DNA from: Bradyrhizobium iriomotense
GTDB lineage: Bacteria; Pseudomonadota; Alphaproteobacteria; Rhizobiales; Xanthobacteraceae
Assembly (NCBI RefSeq): GCF_030160715.1
Contig: NZ_BSOW01000006.1
Location: 62,001-126,000, forward strand
Length of the DNA stretch: 64,000 nucleotides
Direction: 5' to 3'
The translations under genes and the position numbers were made by a program. Under the pieces are notes generated by a model that was given only the letters and a program-made list of their open reading frames with translations, was not told the origin of the DNA and ran no database searches. Of the stretch, positions 63,191 through 64,000 are shown in pieces. How positions within the stretch are numbered: position 1 is the first letter of the stretch; each line of letters starts with the position of its first letter.

Positions 63191-64000
63191 ATGACCGTGC
63201 ACACTGGAAGGCATTTTCTCCAGATTCCAGGACCGACCAATGTGCCCGACCGGGTGCTGCGGGCGATGGACATGCCGACGCTGGACCACCGCGGTCCGGA
63301 GTTCGCCGAGATCGGTTTTGCCGTCCTGGCCGCGATGCAGCGGGTTTTCCGCACCAAGCAGCCCGTGATCATCTATCCCTCCTCCGGAACCGGCGCCTGG
63401 GAAGCGGCGATGGTCAATGTGCTCTCGCCCGGCGACAAGGTTTTGATGTGCGAGACCGGCCAGTTTGCCGTGCTGTGGCGCGGCATCGCCGACAAGTTCA
63501 AGCTCGACGTCGACTTCATCCCGGGCGACTGGCGTCATGGCGCCGATCTCGCCGAGATCGAACAGCGCCTGTCCGCCGACAAGCAGCACAAGATCAAGGC
63601 GGTCTGCGTCGTGCATAACGAAACCTCGACCGGCTGCGTGACGCCGCCCTCGGAGGTGCGCAAGATCCTCGACCGCGTGAAGCATCCGGCCTTGCTGATG
63701 GTCGATACCATCTCGGGCCTCGGCTCGATGGAATATGAGCACGACGCCTGGGGCATCGACGTCTCGGTCGCAGGCTCCCAGAAGGGCCTGATGCTGCCGC
63801 CGGGCCTCGGCTTCAACGCGGTCTCGGAGAAGGCGCTAGCCGTCGCCAAGGCCAACCAGGGCATGCGCTCCTATTGGGACTGGCAGGAGGTCATCGCCTT
63901 CAACAAGGCCGGCACCTTCCCCTACACGCCCGCGACCAACCTACTCTTCGGCCTGCGCGAGGCGGTCAAGATGCTGGAAGAGGAGGGGCTCGAGAACGTC
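63191..64000 (+). CDS. Serine--glyoxylate aminotransferase, 3' end outside window
   Basis: 270 codons of a class V aminotransferase. The N-terminus HFLQIPGPTNVPDRVLRAM and LDHRGPEF are typical of alanine/serine-glyoxylate aminotransferases. The PLP region includes MVDTISGLGS and the Schiff-base Lys in AGSQKGLMLPPG near residue 199. It transfers the amino group of serine or alanine to glyoxylate in the serine cycle or photorespiration-like salvage. Divergent from the GlcD-GlcF fusion, whose product would supply glyoxylate. About 130 residues are missing at the C-terminus. Confidence 0.93.
   Translation, partial: MTVHTGRHFLQIPGPTNVPDRVLRAMDMPTLDHRGPEFAEIGFAVLAAMQRVFRTKQPVIIYPSSGTGAWEAAMVNVLSPGDKVLMCETGQFAVLWRGIADKFKLDVDFIPGDWRHGADLAEIEQRLSADKQHKIKAVCVVHNETSTGCVTPPSEVRKILDRVKHPALLMVDTISGLGSMEYEHDAWGIDVSVAGSQKGLMLPPGLGFNAVSEKALAVAKANQGMRSYWDWQEVIAFNKAGTFPYTPATNLLFGLREAVKMLEEEGLENV

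Overview
The window is a GC-rich alphaproteobacterial chromosome segment. Protein-level resemblance (a FixK1/FnrN-type oxygen regulator, FixK boxes, many ABC/TRAP/TTT solute-binding proteins, CoA-dependent aromatic catabolism, a recurring intergenic palindrome with AAAGCGCGATGA ends) points to Bradyrhizobium or a close relative (inference). About 55 protein genes are supported. I saw no rRNA, tRNA, CRISPR array or insertion sequence.

Layout. (1) 1-7.3 kb: a truncated beta-hydroxyacid dehydrogenase, then a catabolic/import unit on the plus strand: NMT1-type binding protein, IlvD/Edd-family dehydratase, ABC ATPase, two permeases and a NicX-like (M29 aminopeptidase-like) enzyme. (2) 7.3-13.06 kb, minus strand: a tightly coupled five-gene operon (alpha/beta hydrolase, acyl-CoA dehydrogenase, CoA ligase, opine-dehydrogenase-like protein, 3-hydroxyacyl-CoA dehydrogenase). 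(3) 13.2-21.3 kb: SDR, enoyl-CoA hydratase, FAD monooxygenase, cupin, LivK-type binding protein, MarR regulator, 2-aminobenzoate-CoA-ligase-like enzyme and RidA. Copies of a TTTAAGCnTAAA-type palindrome upstream of several of these suggest one MarR regulon that also covers the five-gene operon.

(4) 21.3-35.1 kb: a low-oxygen block. CBS-BON protein, phasin and PHA synthase, CHAD protein, kinase/AAA fusion, Zn alcohol dehydrogenase, universal stress protein, ADP-forming acyl-CoA synthetase/GNAT fusion and an Mla-type lipid transporter are arranged around three tandem pairs of FNR/FixK boxes. (5) 35.1-42.3 kb: a less orderly accessory stretch with an ABC binding protein and a lipocalin-like gene caught between two copies of the mlaD 3' end, two small hypothetical genes and a 1199-residue autotransporter. 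(6) 42.6-45.1 kb: cytochrome c, FixK1/FnrN regulator, a 44-residue membrane protein and a second Crp/Fnr regulator, with two more FixK boxes.

(7) 45.1-50.2 kb: cyclase-family hydrolase, a complete TRAP transporter (dctPQM) and an SDR. (8) 50.2-56.8 kb: a two-subunit molybdenum hydroxylase with a ModA-like binding protein, a TTT-type binding protein and a formate-dehydrogenase-like molybdopterin oxidoreductase. (9) 56.8-64 kb: a caspase-fold/TPR protein lacking both catalytic residues, an enoyl-CoA hydratase, three families of short repeats, and a glyoxylate-related group (GlcG-like, GlcD-GlcF fusion, serine-glyoxylate aminotransferase cut by the window end).

The most coherent stories are the FixK-box storage/stress block, in which PHA synthesis sits next to a putative polyphosphate-binding CHAD protein, and the MarR-box aromatic-CoA block, which has the ligase and beta-oxidation parts of a 2-aminobenzoate-type pathway but not the usual fused epoxidase.
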